Assembly: GCA_025175895.1 (NCBI GenBank)
Contig: CM045987.1
Location: 110,411,040-110,475,039, forward strand
DNA length: 64,000 nt
DNA from: Wurfbainia villosa
Lineage: Eukaryota > Streptophyta > Magnoliopsida > Zingiberales > Zingiberaceae
Direction of reading: 5' to 3'
Shown here: positions 1-11,767 of the stretch, in pieces
How the letters are laid out: the number at the start of each line of letters is the position of its first letter
How positions within the stretch are numbered: position 1 is the first letter of the stretch
The notes under the pieces: model-generated
The model's input: the letters and a program-made list of their open reading frames with translations, nothing else
What the model was told of the DNA's origin: nothing
Database searches by the model: none
Position numbers and translations under genes: made by a program

Positions 1-1014
1 GAACCTGAGAAGGGTATAGCACTTTTTGCAGGTTCGAGGAAGAAAACCGCTAGCAAGCCACCCCCGAAAAAAGAAGAAGATGAGTCTGATTTGGAGGTCG
101 ACCCGAAAATGGAGGCCACTCTAGTCAACCTAGTTCGGAGGATAGTCAAGGGCCAAAAATGAATCGTCACTCGACCCAACGAAGGTAAGCCTAAAAGTTC
201 AAATATTAGATTCTATGAATGCAACAGGTTTGGACATATCAAGTCCGAATGCCCAAAACTCAAGAGCAAAGCACCAAAACACGAAAAGGCACTCAACGCT
301 ACTTGGGAAGAAGCATCCGAGGAAGAAGATAATGATCGTGTTCTCATGGCTAAACCGGTGGAATCAGAACATGAATCGAAAACCGAAGACGAGTCGGACT
401 GCGAAGCACTATTCAAGACAAGCCACGGATACACATCCGGTTCAAAAGATACACTCAAGGTAAGTCGATCCCTCATTAGTACACTTTATAATGTGATTAA
501 GTTTTTAACTAGAAAATTAGCTAAGTCTGAGTCTAAGGTTGAGACCCTAGTTGAGGAAGTTAAACTCCTCAAACACGAGGTCTCCCTAACCTCTTCGACT
601 AGTCGAGTTCAAGAGGACTCAACTCGGGTTGAAAAACTCGAAGTTGAGAACTCACTTTTGAAGAGTCAAGTCGAAGACCTTAGGAACACGTTGGAAAGGT
701 TTACTTTGGGATCCAAAGGACTTAACCTCCTACTTTGATCGCAAAGGGTCGTGTACAACAAGGCCGGACTAGGGTTTAGCTCAAACACGACCAACAAGTC
801 ATATATGTCGATTGTAAGTCGACATAAAAAATGTGTCCAAGAATGGGTCCCTAAGACCACCTTAATTTCAAACTTAGGATCAAACCAGTACTGGGTTCCC
901 AAGGACCAAATCCACTATGTGGAGAGACCGAACCGATTCAACGGTCCAGGGGGAGCTAGTACGAAACTTGTGTATTTTAACTTAGAAAATTGCATGCTTA
1001 GGTTCTTTATTTAG
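1..1014 (+). pseudogene. Sirevirus-type copia gag, C-terminal part (element A)
   Basis: One reading frame (frame 1) runs from base 1 to 1014 with in-frame stops at 160-162 and 736-738. Element B, the close relative from 9565, has a sense codon at the second site. The part seen covers the acidic linker, a zinc knuckle near 215-255, a Ser/Glu-rich stretch, a coiled coil (about 460-700, Leu/Glu/Lys heptads) and a C-terminal motif with WVPK twice. The knuckle reads FYEC where B has CYEC, so the first zinc cysteine is lost. Gag forms the cytoplasmic particle that packages element RNA; this copy could not. The start lies left of the window. Family assignment rests on the coiled-coil gag and the matching pol downstream. 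Confidence 0.85.
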
Positions 1015-1562
1015 TTTGATTTTTCTTTTTAGAATGGCTAGATAGGACTATAACTCGTCAATACTTGATAACATAGTACCAGGATGCGGCGAGATGATAG
1101 TACGCTAGGAAAGCGGAGTCTTATGTATTCGGGCTAGATAAGGCGTATCTAGTTCGGTGCACTTGACCGAGCGGAACTAGCTGAAGCTACCTCGCCGTAT
1201 CCTAGACTAGTTAGACCAGGAAGTGGTCTTAGGTGAGTCAAGTCTCTATTTTCTTGAAAATGGCTTTGTCTAAGGAAGTGGTCGTTGTTCCGATCAAAGA
1301 AGGCCTCTATGCCTCGCCACGACCTGGAAGCCATGATCTTGAAAAGGTGACTTGATGAGCCTAAGGTCAAATCCGAATCTAACGCAAGGTTGACAAGTGT
1401 TAAAGTCATTAAATTTAATTCAAGTAAAATTGGAAGTCATCTCACAAGAACATATAGGGTTAACATGTTTGATCATGTAGACATGGGTGAGATGATTTAG
1501 GTTAATAATTTTCAACCAATCTTTAATAAATTCAATATCTGATCCAACTACCTTGTGTGTAG
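1015..1562 (+). other. Gag-pol spacer of element A with paired CATCTCAC/GTGAGATG motif
   Basis: About 550 bases without coding capacity separate gag from the protease frame. The same spacer is recognisable in B (11190-11767), E (40132-40703) and, shortened, D (about 29330-29860), so it belongs to the family. It contains CATCTCAC at 1438-1445 and the complementary GTGAGATG at 1487-1494, able to form a stem. It ends in TGTGTGTAG directly before GATCAATGG, the first protease codons; that TAG is in frame with pol. This would fit a splice acceptor or a pol start at the next ATG. Neither is proven. Confidence 0.6.
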
Positions 1563-2793
1563 GATCAATGGATGTTGGACAGTGATTGCTCCCGACACAT
1601 GACCGGGGATTAACTCAAGTTTTCGAAGCTTCGATTCAAACGACAAGGATCGGTAGCCTTCGGAAACAACGACAAGCTCAAAATCATCGGATCAGGTGAT
1701 ATTGAGCTCAACTCTAACTTTATTATTCAAAATGTCTTATTGGTAGAAAATTTTCAATATAATTTACTTAGTGTAAGCCAATTGTGTGATAATAACTATA
1801 AGATCATATTTCTAGAAAATGAATGCGTAATTAATACAAATGAAACTTCTAAAACAATCCTTAAGGGAACTAGAAATAACAATATTTACACTATTAATTT
1901 AACTAACTACTCAACCAAGTGTCTTATGACACGGCAAGAGGAATCATGGTTGTGGCACCGATGACTCGGTCACTCACACCCAAGACTCATCCACAAGATG
2001 AGTCAGAGTGACTTAGTCAGAGGTTTGCCTAACATCAATAATTTGGATAATAAAATATGTAATGCTTGTCAACAAGGTAAACAATCTAGGACACAACATC
2101 AACTAACTAATCAAGAATGAACCAAAAGTGTTCTTGACCTCCTACACATGGATCTATTTGATTCTCACGGAGCTAAGTCACTTAATGGAAGTAAATTCTG
2201 CTTAGTCATAATCGATGACTGCTCTAGATTTACTTGGGTTAGGTTCATTAAACACAAAAGTGACACCCTAGATCAATTAATCAAACTATTTAAACTAATA
2301 GAAAATCAACAAAGCATTAAAATTAAAAGACTTAGGACTGATCATGGTGGTGAATTCGAGAACTACAGGTTTACAAAATTCTATAATCTAAATGGATACC
2401 ACCATGAGTTCTCTTGCCCTAGAACCCCACAACAAAATGGCCTTGTAGAACGCAAAAAATAGAACCCTACAAGAAGTCGCTAGGACAATGTTAAACGAGT
2501 ATAACCTACCCGATAGGTTTTGGGCGGAAGCCGTAAGTACGACATGTTATGTCCAGAATAGGATCCTTATGGTAAAGAGGCACCTTAAGACCTCATACGA
2601 GATTTATCATGATAAAATACCTAACATCAAGTACTTTAGAGTATTTGGGTGTAAGGTACATATACTAAACACTAAGGATTACCTAGGGAAGTTTACATCC
2701 AAAACCACGACCGTTATCTTTCAAGGATACTCGACTACAAGAAGGGCTTATAGAGTATATAACCATGACACCCTTAGAGTCGAGGAGACTATC
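1563..2793 (+). pseudogene. Copia pol fragment of element A: protease and integrase
   Basis: In frame from GATCAATGG at 1563: aspartic protease motif reading DSDCSRHMTGD (the usual DSG glycine is Asp here), then the GAG-pre-integrase region (WLWHR, LGHSH, CQQGKQ) and the integrase core (MDLFD, IDDCSRF, RTDHGGEF, PQQNGLVERK). Stops replace Gln in the protease and Arg after WLWHR (CGA to TGA) and after NQE (CGA to TGA). An extra A near 2457 shifts the frame, and the distal integrase continues from 2488 in another frame. Integrase would insert cDNA into the genome; this copy is inactive. The gene is cut at 2793 inside the integrase C-terminal region by the Tekay LTR; B shows the uninterrupted sequence at the same point. 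Confidence 0.88.
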
Positions 2794-5080
2794 TGTAACA
2801 CCCGCCCTTCCTGTACCTCAGAGGGGAGCGAAGGGCGGCGCTACGCGATCATACATACATGCATATACATACAGCGGAAGCATTTAAAACAATAAAATCC
2901 CTTCTTAAGCTAACTATATTAACCTAATCCACCTAACAAATTAATTATGATGTAACGGTCTTAGCAATTTTCTTAACTAAACATGTACTAAAGAAATTCG
3001 AGATTTATATAATAAACGGGAGTGACAACAAAAACAAAAACATCATCTAAGTCTTAACACTGAACGGTAAAACATGCATAATCTCCCCAAACCATAAACT
3101 AAATCTTATCCACCATGCCACTGCCACACACATCTTTGCCTCCTGCTGCTCCCTTCAATTATTCCATTCCTTGCCTTGCTCTGCAGTACAAGGGAAAAAC
3201 GACACTATCAGCACATATGCTGAGTAAGATCCTTTCCTACTCACAAAAGCCATACGACATAAATTACACATAAGATAGTGACACATTCATTTAACTAACA
3301 TATAGTCATAGCATGGATGTAACTATTAACATGATCATCAAGAGGCATATAGGCTTAGCATTCAAAATTCATGAGTAAAGCAATCCGTGACATGATCATC
3401 TAGGACATGTATCCCCATGACATTTTTATCACAATAACATAATATCTCGTAATAACATAGACATGGAATAGTTATATGCAGAATGCTCTTTGAAAACATA
3501 TACTTTCATAAGTACTTAAACATAATCTCAACATTAGGGCCCGACATTGTATCCATGACTCGGCCCAGCCCATTTGGCGGTCCATTCGGTGGCCCATTTG
3601 GCGACCCCTTGTGGTCGTCGACCGTCGACCGTCGGCACGTCGACCGTGTCATTACCACTAGGCCCGTACTTCGACCTAGGGGCAACTTTGGATACAAGTC
3701 ATGCGTAAAGTAAAATAGCATACATGTTCTTTTACATAACATAAAGAGTGTTCTTGTCCCCACTCTTAGGGAAACATTTCTTAACCAATTCATATTCATA
3801 AGCCTTACGTAACCATGGCATAGGGGTGCCTATCGTTCATGAACATAAATAGGTACATCATGATAAAATGAGCAAAACTTAACATATACATTATGATACA
3901 ATGGTCCTACATCAGCAGTTAACATGGACATAAGGTATGGAATCATGCAAATATATCGTCTAACTAGCATCATATCAATACAATATATATATACCTAGCA
4001 TAACATGGAAAATCATTCGGAATCATGTTCGGAATTTTTTTTTATTATTTATTTTCTTGTCCTTTTTAATCTTCCCGAGCCCGGCACAATCGCCCTGCGT
4101 TGGACGACACACCCGTGTCATGGCCGAGTAGCACGCCTGCTAGCCGAGAGGTACGCCTGCGAGCCGAGCAGCACCTCCAGTGGTCGAGCGACACGCCTGG
4201 CGCCGGAGCGGCATGCTTTGCGCCCGGGCGGCACGCTTCACGCCTGAGCTGTTTGGCCCCGACATGCCTGTGCCGGGGCGGCATAGGCGTGTCCCGCGCT
4301 GCTCACCCCGACACGCCTGTGTCGGGGTGAAAGAGCGGTGTGTTGGCCTCTATACGTATTCTGCTTAACAAAATTTATACGAACCTCTTCCTAGGGTCTT
4401 AAGCAATATCAAACATGGAACCTCGTCTAAGGTTAATCATATGCAATACAGGGAAAAGAAGAACATGAAAAACTCTTTATTGCATAGCACAACATTGGAA
4501 ACATGAAAGCCATTCGAGAGAAAGCCATGTACTGCAGGTGAGGGAATTCTTACCTTCGATTGCTTTAACTTATATTTGTAAAACCTAATGAGATGCAACC
4601 TTCTATCCCGCCCTAGCAACTGCCCTCCAAGGTCTCTTGAATCCCACCTTTCCTTGGATTCGGCGGAGAAGACAACCCTAGGAGAGAATTCTCCTTGATG
4701 TGTGGTTCGGCGATGGAGGGATCAAGAGAGAGTAGAGAGGTGTCCTCTAGGGTATTAGGGTGGTTAAATTTATAACCATCAAGGCTTAACCTATTCCCTT
4801 ATAAATTTCCTTAAATTTCTCTCTTTAACAGAATTAATTCCTTCTTCAATTAAATTCATGACTTCTCCCTAATCATATAAAATTTTTATTGGATTTTTGG
4901 TGACTCACCCCTTCTTGTTCGGTTTTCTTTTCTTTTATCTTTTCTTTTATTTCCTTTAAATCCCACGTAAGCCTATTATCATCATGCATAATTATCTTTA
5001 TTTTCTTTAACCCACATAAGGGCCCCTTTATTATCATGCCTCATTATCTATAAAACTCCTAAGATTTTTCGGGCGTTACA
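2794..5080 (-). repeat. 3' LTR of the Tekay element (complete)
   Basis: It begins TGTAACACCC and ends GGGCGTTACA on the plus strand, giving TG...CA termini, 2287 bases. Positions 2794 to about 4101 align almost base for base with the second LTR at 8250-9548; small differences include a 12-base loss in the second copy near 9030. A GC-rich block lies at about 4085-4335 inside an otherwise AT-rich LTR. Open frames within it are short and not conserved as genes. Confidence 0.92.
4085..4335. repeat. GC-rich degenerate tandem block inside the Tekay LTR
   Basis: The block contains many variants of CACGCCTG, GCCGAG and CCGGGGCGGCA spaced about 15-25 bases apart, flanked by AT-rich LTR sequence. Overlapping open frames on both strands are rich in Arg, Ala and Pro, as expected from GC-rich repeats, and are not credible genes. 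Confidence 0.6.
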
Positions 5081-5096
5081 ATCCCCTATACCTTAT
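5081..5096 (-). promoter_or_regulatory. Polypurine tract of the Tekay element
   Basis: The minus strand reads GGTATAGGGGAT directly before the 3' LTR, the expected place for the plus-strand DNA primer left by RNase H. Confidence 0.65.
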
Positions 5097-5115
5097 AAAA
5101 AGTTCATCCTCGAAC

Positions 5116-7787
5116 TTAGAATAGTTCTGGGTATCTTCGTTTCATATTGTCCTCGCGTTCCCAGGTGGCTTCTTCGTATTGTTGACTTTGCCACAAAACT
5201 TTTACTAAGGGCACTTCTTTATTTCTTAGTCTTTTGACTTCTCGGTCCAGTACTCGGATCGGTCGACTTTCGTAACTCAGGTCCTCTTGAATTTGCACTG
5301 TCTGTGGCTCAACCATCTGGTCTCTACTGGAAATGCACTTCTTGAGCATTGACACATGGAACACGTTGTGAATAGCCGACATCTCCTGAGGTAACTCGAG
5401 CTCATAAGCTACCTTGCTAATTTTTTTAGGATCGGATATGGTCCTACGTATCGCGGACTTAGCTTCTCTTTCTTCTCAAATCTCATTATTCCTTTCATAG
5501 GTGCTACCCGGAGAAATACCAAATCTCTGACATTGAATTCCAAAGGTCTACGTCGCTGATCCGCATAGTTTTTCTGCTGGCTCTGAGCAGTCTCTATTCT
5601 TTGGCGGATATTCTGTATCGCTCGGGTGGTGTCCTTGATGAATTCCATGTGAAGTCCCATCTCTTTCTTCTCACCACCTTCGTACCAACATATTGGAGAC
5701 CTACATCTCCTCCCATATAAAGCTTCATAAGGTGCCATTCCGATGGTATCCTGATAGCTATTGTTGTAAGCGAATTCCGCTAGACATAAATATCGACACT
5801 AGCTCCCTTTGAAGTCCAGGGCACAAGCTCGTAACATGTCTTCCAGTACTTGGTTCACCCTTTCTGTTTGTCCGTCTGTCTGAGGATGAAAGGTGGTACT
5901 GAAATGCAGCTTCGTGCCAAGAGCCTTATGAACGCATTCCCAAAACTATGACGTGAAGCGACCATCCCTATCTGAAATGATAGTCTTAGGAATACCATGT
6001 AGTCTGATGATTTTCTTAGCATATAATTGAGCCAGTTGCTCAATCGAATAGGTCATCTTGATTGCTAGGAAATGGGCTGACTTCGTCAATCTGTCAACGA
6101 TAACCCATATTGTGTCATATCCGTTCGTAGTCCTAGGAAGACCTGAAATAAAGTCCATAGAGATGTCTTCCCATTTCCACTCTGGAATTTGGATCGGTTG
6201 CAGAACTCCTCCAGGCCTCTGGTGTTCTGCTTTAACTTGCTGACAGGTCAAATAGGTACTGACGTGCTATGCTACATCCTTCTTCATATCGAACCACCAT
6301 AATTTCTCTTTCAGATCTTGATACATTTTGGTGGATCCTGGATGCATAGAATAGGGGGTCCCATGAGCCTCCTCCAATATCTTCTTGCGTAGTTCCGGAT
6401 CATTAGGGATACATAGACGATCCCTAAGGTATAATATTCCGTTATCAGCGACACGAAAATCCTCGGTTTTTCCTTCTAGGATCTCCTGCTTGATCCTCTA
6501 GAGATTTGGATCACTACATTATTTTTCCAATATGTCATCGAATAGTGATGGTACTATTGCCATGGTTGAAAGCTGTCCGGAAATAACCTCGATTCCATAG
6601 CTCATGATTTCTGTCTCCAGCGGTCGAGACAATCCCGATAGAGACATCAAGGTGGCACTGGACTTCCTACTAAGTGCATCGGCCACTTTGTTCGCTTTCC
6701 CTAGGTGATAGAAAATCTCGCAGTCATAGTCCTTCACGAGCTCAAGCCATCTGCGTTGTCTCATATTGAGGTCCCTCTGTGTGAAGAAATATCTCAGACT
6801 CTGGTGGTCTGTATAGATCTTACACTATGCTCCATACAGATAGTGCCTCCATACCTTGAGAGCGAAGACCACAACGGCCAACTCTAAGTCGTGAGTGGGA
6901 TAGTTCTTTTCATGTTCCTTGAGTTGCCTAGAGGCATAGGCAATAACTTTACCACTCTGCATAAGTACAGCTCCGAGTCCCAATTTGGAGGCATCGCTGT
7001 ACATGTCGAAGGATTCGTCACAGTTTGGAAGAGTAAGGATAGGAGCACTGGTCAATCTCCTCTTCAATTCCGTGAAACTCTTCTCACAGTCGTCCGTCCA
7101 TTCGTACTTCTTATTTTTCCGGGTGAGAACTGTCATAGGTGCTGCGATTCTGGAGAAGTCCTCTATGAATTTCCGATAATAGCCCGCTAATCCGAGAAAA
7201 CTCCCGACTTCGCTAGCATTCCTTGGTCTGCTCTAGTTACTAACGGCCTCGATCTTCCTCGGGTCCACCATAACTCCGTCCTTGGAAATAATATGGCCCA
7301 GAAAAGATACTTGATCGAGCCAGAATTCACATTTGGAGAACTTGGCATATAGTTGTTGTTCTCGAAGAATCTGTAATACCATCTTCAGGTGTTCGACATG
7401 CTATTTTTGATTTCTCGAATAGACGAGGATATCGTCAATGAAGACGATCACGAACTTGCCAAGAAACGCCGAGAATACCCGATTCATCAGGTCCATGAAC
7501 ATAGCAGGAGCATTCGCCACTCCGAAAGGCATGACTACGAACTCATAATGTCCATATCTTGTTCGGAAAGCTATCTTCTGTATATCATCTGGTTTCACTT
7601 TCACTTGATGATAGCCAGATCTGAGGTCAATCTTTGAAAAGACGGTGACACCTTTTAACTGGTCAAACAGATCGTCAATCTGTGGTAAAGGGTACCTATT
7701 CTTGATCGTCACATTATTTAGTGCTCGGTAGTCTATGTACAAGCGCATAGTCCCATCCATCTTCTTTACGAATAGTACCGGAGCTCC
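5116..7787 (-). pseudogene. Tekay gypsy pol remnant: RT, RNase H, integrase, chromodomain
   Basis: Read from high to low coordinates, mostly in one frame with about eight stops. RT from about 7787 (YRALNN, RYPLPQIDDLF, FIDDILVYS), RT-RNase H linker (GYYRKFIEDFS), RNase H (YSDASKLGLGAVL, 7136-6825), integrase zinc region around 6300 (its first Cys pair appears damaged), integrase core 6251-5740 with the D, D and E of the catalytic triad (MDFISG, SDRDGRF, ERVNQVLED), the GPY-like region (RYVGPYPI) and a C-terminal chromodomain-like segment at 5116-5255 (VLWQSQQYEEATWE). Several stops match single C-to-T or G-to-A changes. The start at 7787 is a deletion edge, not a start codon: residues GAPVLFVKK lie immediately upstream, then unrelated repeats. 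Confidence 0.93.
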
Positions 7788-8234
7788 CTATGAAGAGCAA
7801 AATACTGTCTCAGCGACTCTATTACTACGTCTTCCATATATTACTGTCTCATCGACTCTATTACAACGTCTTCCATATATTACTATCTCATCGACTCTAT
7901 TACTACGTCTTCCAACCATGCTTATCTTTATATATTATAATAAGGCTAGCAGAAGATTATAATACATATATTCATCTCATCGACTCTATGACTACGTCTT
8001 CTAGCCATGATTATCTTCATATATTATAATAAGGCTAGCATAAGGTTATCATTCATATTTATTTATGCATATTTAAACTAAAGGCTAGCATAAGGTTATC
8101 ATACATATATTCATGCATATTTAAGCTAAAAGCATTTCTTATCTTACATGAAAGAAATAGAGTAGACATAGAATTTCTTACTTGGAGCAGAAGGATTTGG
8201 AGCTTGATGTGTGTGTAGTGGAAAGGCAGAACTG
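7788..8234. repeat. Tandem repeats between primer site and broken RT
   Basis: Where gag and protease should lie there is AT-rich repetitive DNA. A 39-base unit (TCTCATCGACTCTATTACTA...) occurs at 7808-7846, 7847-7885 and 7886 to about 7914, with a further partial copy at about 7973. A second module with AAGGCTAGCATAAGG recurs at about 7943, 8030 and 8080. The part next to the primer site is probably the untranslated leader; the repeats mark the deletion edge. Confidence 0.7.
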
Positions 8235-8247
8235 GGCTCTGATACCA
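8235..8247 (-). promoter_or_regulatory. Primer-binding site of the Tekay element
   Basis: The minus strand reads TGGTATCAGAGCC two bases after the 5' LTR terminus, matching the 3' end of initiator Met-tRNA as used by many plant LTR elements. Confidence 0.88.
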
Positions 8248-8249
8248 CC

Positions 8250-9548
8250 TGTAAAGCCCGCCCTTCCCGTACCTCAGAGGGGAGCGAAGGGCGGTGCTAC
8301 GTGATCATACATACATGCATATACATACAGCGGAAGCATTTAAAACAATAAAATCCCTTCTTAAGCTAACTATATTAACCTAATCCACCTAACAGATTAA
8401 TTATGATGTTACGGTCTTAGCAATTTTCTTAACTAAACATGTACTAAAGAAATTCGAGATTTATATAATAAACGGGAGTGACAACCAAAACAAAAACATC
8501 ATCTAAGTCTTAACACTGAACGGTAAAACATGCATAATCTCCCCAAAACATAAACTAAATCTTATCCACCATGCCACTGCCACACACATCTTTGCCTCCT
8601 GCTTCTCCCTTCAATTATTCCATTCCTTGCCTTGCTCTGCAGTACAAGGGAAAAATGACACTATCATCACATATGCTAAGTAAGATCCTTTCCTACTCAC
8701 AAAAGCCATATGACATAAATTACACATAAGATAGTGACACGTTCATTTAACTAACATATAGTCATAGCATGGATGTAACTATTAACATGATCATCAAGAG
8801 GCATATAGACTTAGCATTCAAAATTCATGAGTAAAGCAATCCGTGACATGATCATCTAGGACATGTATCCCCATGACATTTCTATCACAATAACATAATA
8901 TCTCGTAATAACATAGACATGGAATAGTTATATGCAGAATGCTCTTTGAAAACATATACTTTCATAAGTACTTAAACATAATCTCAACATTAGGGCCTGG
9001 CATTGTATCCATGACTCGGCCCAGCCCTTTTGGCGGTCCATTCGGCGACCCCTTGTGGTCGTCGACCGTCGACCATCGGCACGTCGACCATGTCATTACC
9101 ACTAGGCCCGTACTTCAACCTAGGGGCAACTTTGGATACAAGCCATGCGTAAAGTAAAATAGCATACATGTTCTTTTACATAACATAAAGAGTGTTCTTG
9201 TCCCCACTCTTAGGGAAACATTTCTTAACCAATTCATATTCATAAGCCTTACGTAACCATGGCATAGGAGTGCCTATCGTTCATGAACATAAACAGGTAC
9301 ATCATGATAAAATGAGCAAAACTTAACATATACATTATGATACAATGGTCCTACATCATCCGTTAACATGGACATAAGGTATGGAATCATGCAAATATAT
9401 CGTCTAACTAGCATCATATCAATACCATATATATATACCTAGCATAACATGGAAAATCATTCGGAATCATATTCGAAATATTTTTTATTTATTTATTTTC
9501 TTGTCCTTTTTAATCTTCCCGAGCCCGGCACAGCCGACCTGCGTTGGA
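8250..9548 (-). repeat. 5' LTR of the Tekay element, truncated
   Basis: Starts TGTAAAGCCCGCCC and aligns with 2794-4101. It stops at 9548 inside GCGTTGGA, so about 980 bases of the other LTR (4102-5080) are missing. The sequence then jumps into copia gag through a short copied insert. Confidence 0.9.
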
Positions 9549-9637
9549 AGAGTCGGATGGAATGCAAGACAAGCCACTGTCCGACCTCTGTTTTACAACG
9601 GAGATGACTTCCGTTATTGGAAGAGTCGGATGGAATG
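9544..9637. other. Rearrangement junction with a 21-base templated repeat
   Basis: TTGGAAGAGTCGGATGGAAT plus one G occurs at 9544-9564 and again at 9617-9637. The second copy is in its proper place in copia gag (the FRYWK region); the first bridges the broken Tekay LTR and the gag start. TTGGA is shared by LTR and gag. This looks like end joining with filler copied from nearby DNA. Confidence 0.7.
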
Positions 9638-11189
9638 TTTTCTTAAAACCTAAATCGAGATGTGGATCATAATCCAAACGGGATTCACACTTTCGACTAA
9701 CGAAGTGGGTGAATCCTTGGATTATGACCAATGGACCAATGCGACAAAAAGACAAGTCGAAGCCGATGCCAAGGCAACTCAAATCCTCCAATGCAGCTTG
9801 TCCAAGGAGGAGCTTAATCGCATCGGCCCCTTCATCAGCGCAAAGAACCTTTGGACAAAGCTAGTACAACTACACGAAGGGACCGATGAAGCCAAGGTAT
9901 GTAAGCGTGATCTTTTGTTCAATAAGTTATATAATCTAAAAATGCAGAAACATGAGACGGCGATGCAACTTCATGCTCGCGTTCAAGACATAGTCAATAA
10001 CCTACACGCAATCGGACAAATGGTCGAAAACCGCAACCTTATTAGGTATGTTCTTAACTCATTTCCTAGGACTACCTTGTGGGCATCCATGGTCGATGCC
10101 TATAAGGTCTCCAAAGATCTTTCAAAACTTAGATTAGATGAGTTGTTTTCCAATTTTGAACTTCATGAGCAATCTAACTTGGAACCCGAGAAGGGTATAG
10201 CACTTTTTGCAGGTTCGAGGAAGAAAACCGCGAGCAAGCCACCCCTGAAGGAAGAAGAAGATGAGTCCGATTCGGAGGTCGACCCGGAAATGGAGGCCGA
10301 ACTAGTCAACCTAGTTCGGAGGATAGTCAAGGGCCGAAAGTGAACTGTCACTCAACCCAACGAAGGTAAGCCTAAAAGTTCTAACATTAGGTGTTACGAA
10401 TGCAACAAGTTTGGACACATCAAGTCCGAATGTTCGAAGCTCAAGAGCAAAACACCGAAACACAAAAAGGCACTCAACACTACGTGGGAAGAAGCATCTG
10501 AGGAAGAAGATGGTGATCGCGTCCTCATGGCTAAACCGGTTGAATTGGAGACGGAGTCAGAATCGGAACATGAATCTGAAATCGAAGACAAATCAGACTG
10601 CGAAACGCTATTCAAGACAAGCCACGGATACGCATCCGGTTCAAAAGATACACTTAAGGTAAGTTGATCCCTTATTAGTACGCTTTATAGTGCAATTAAA
10701 TTCTTAACTAGGAAATTAGCTAAGTCCGAGTCCAAGGTCGAGACCCTGGTTGAGGAAGTTAAACTCCTGAAACACGAGGTCTCCCTAACCTCTTCGACTA
10801 GTCGAGTTCGAGAGGAGGACTCAACTCGGGTTGAAAAGCTCAAAGTTGAGAACTCACTCTTGAAGAGTCAAGTCGAAGATCTTAGGAACACGTTGGAAAG
10901 GTTTACTTTGGGATCCAAAGGACTTGACCTCCTACTTGGATCGCAAAGGGTCGTGTACAACAAGGTAGGACTAGGGTTTAGCTCAAATACGACCAACAGG
11001 TCGTATATGTCGATTGTAAGTCGACATAAAAAACATGTCCAAGTATGGGTCCCTAAGACCACTTTTATTTCAAACTTAGGGTCGAACCAGTACTGGGTTC
11101 CCAAGGACCAAATCCACTATGTGGAGAGACCGAACCGATTCAACGGTTCCGGGGGAGCCAGTATCAAACTTGTTTGTTTTTTAACTTAG
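9565..11189 (+). pseudogene. Copia gag of element B
   Basis: One frame with stops near 9651, at 10341-10343 and near 10666, each at a place where relatives have Gln or Arg. Features in order: gag N-terminal domain of the UBN2/Retrotran_gag_2 type (DDFRYWK, IIIQTGF, LWTKLVQLHEG, FPRTTLWASMVDAYKVSKDLS) to about 10170, an acidic linker, a CX2CX4HX4C zinc knuckle (CYECNKFGHIKSEC, about 10393-10434), a Ser/Glu-rich region, a coiled coil (about 10690-10915) and a WVPK...YWVPK C-terminal motif ending near KLVCFLT. It would build the virus-like particle and bind RNA. The first codons are lost at the rearrangement; element D shows the start as MAHLEG. Confidence 0.9.
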
Positions 11190-11767
11190 AAATTGCATGC
11201 TTAGGTTAGTTATTTATTTTGATTTTTCTTTTTAGAATGGTTAGAGATAGGACTATAACTCGTCAATACTTGGTAACATAGTACCAGGACGCGGCGAGAT
11301 GATAGTACGCTAGGAAAGCGAAGTCTTGTGTATTCGGGCTAGATAAGGCATATCTAGTTCGGTACACTTGACTGAGCGAAACTAGCTGAAGCTATCTCGT
11401 CGTATCCTAGACTAGTTAGACCAGGAAGTGGTCTTAGGTAAGTCAAGTCTCTATTTTCTTAAAAATGGCTTTGTCTAAGGAAGTGGTCATTTTTCCGATC
11501 AAAGAAGGCCTCTGTGCCTCGCCACGACCTAGAAGCCATGATCTTGAAAAGGTGACTTGATGAGCCTAAGATCATATCCGAATCTAACGCAAGGTTGACA
11601 AGTGTTCAAATCATTAAATTTAAATCAAGTAAAATTGGAAGTCATCTCACAAGAACATATAGGGTTAACATGTTTGATCATGTAGACATTGGTGAGATGA
11701 TTTAGGTTAATAATTTTCAACCAATCTTTAATAAATCCAATATCTGATCCAACTACCTTGCGTGTAG
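11190..11767 (+). other. Gag-pol spacer of element B
   Basis: Non-coding in all frames and clearly homologous to 1015-1562. CATCTCAC lies at 11643-11650 and GTGAGATG at 11692-11699. It ends with GCGTGTAG before GATCAATGG of the protease. Differences from copy A are mostly C/T and G/A changes. Confidence 0.65.

Larger units (their letters stand above)
2794..9548 (-). mobile_element. Truncated Tekay-type Ty3/gypsy chromovirus
   Basis: The element lies on the minus strand: 5' LTR at 8250-9548 (upstream end missing), Met-tRNA primer site at 8235-8247, a pol remnant 5116-7787, polypurine tract at 5081-5096 and a complete 3' LTR at 2794-5080. Gag, protease and the start of reverse transcriptase are deleted. 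The chromodomain-like tail and the long LTRs point to the Tekay/Del clade. It sits in the integrase of copia A; CTATC at 2789-2793 would be the target duplication, but the other flank is lost at the break at 9548, so this cannot be confirmed. Confidence 0.88.

Noticed and set aside
4005..4368. Ala/Arg/Pro-rich frames on both strands
   Set aside because: By-product of the GC-rich LTR block; absent from the other LTR because of truncation and without a recognisable domain.
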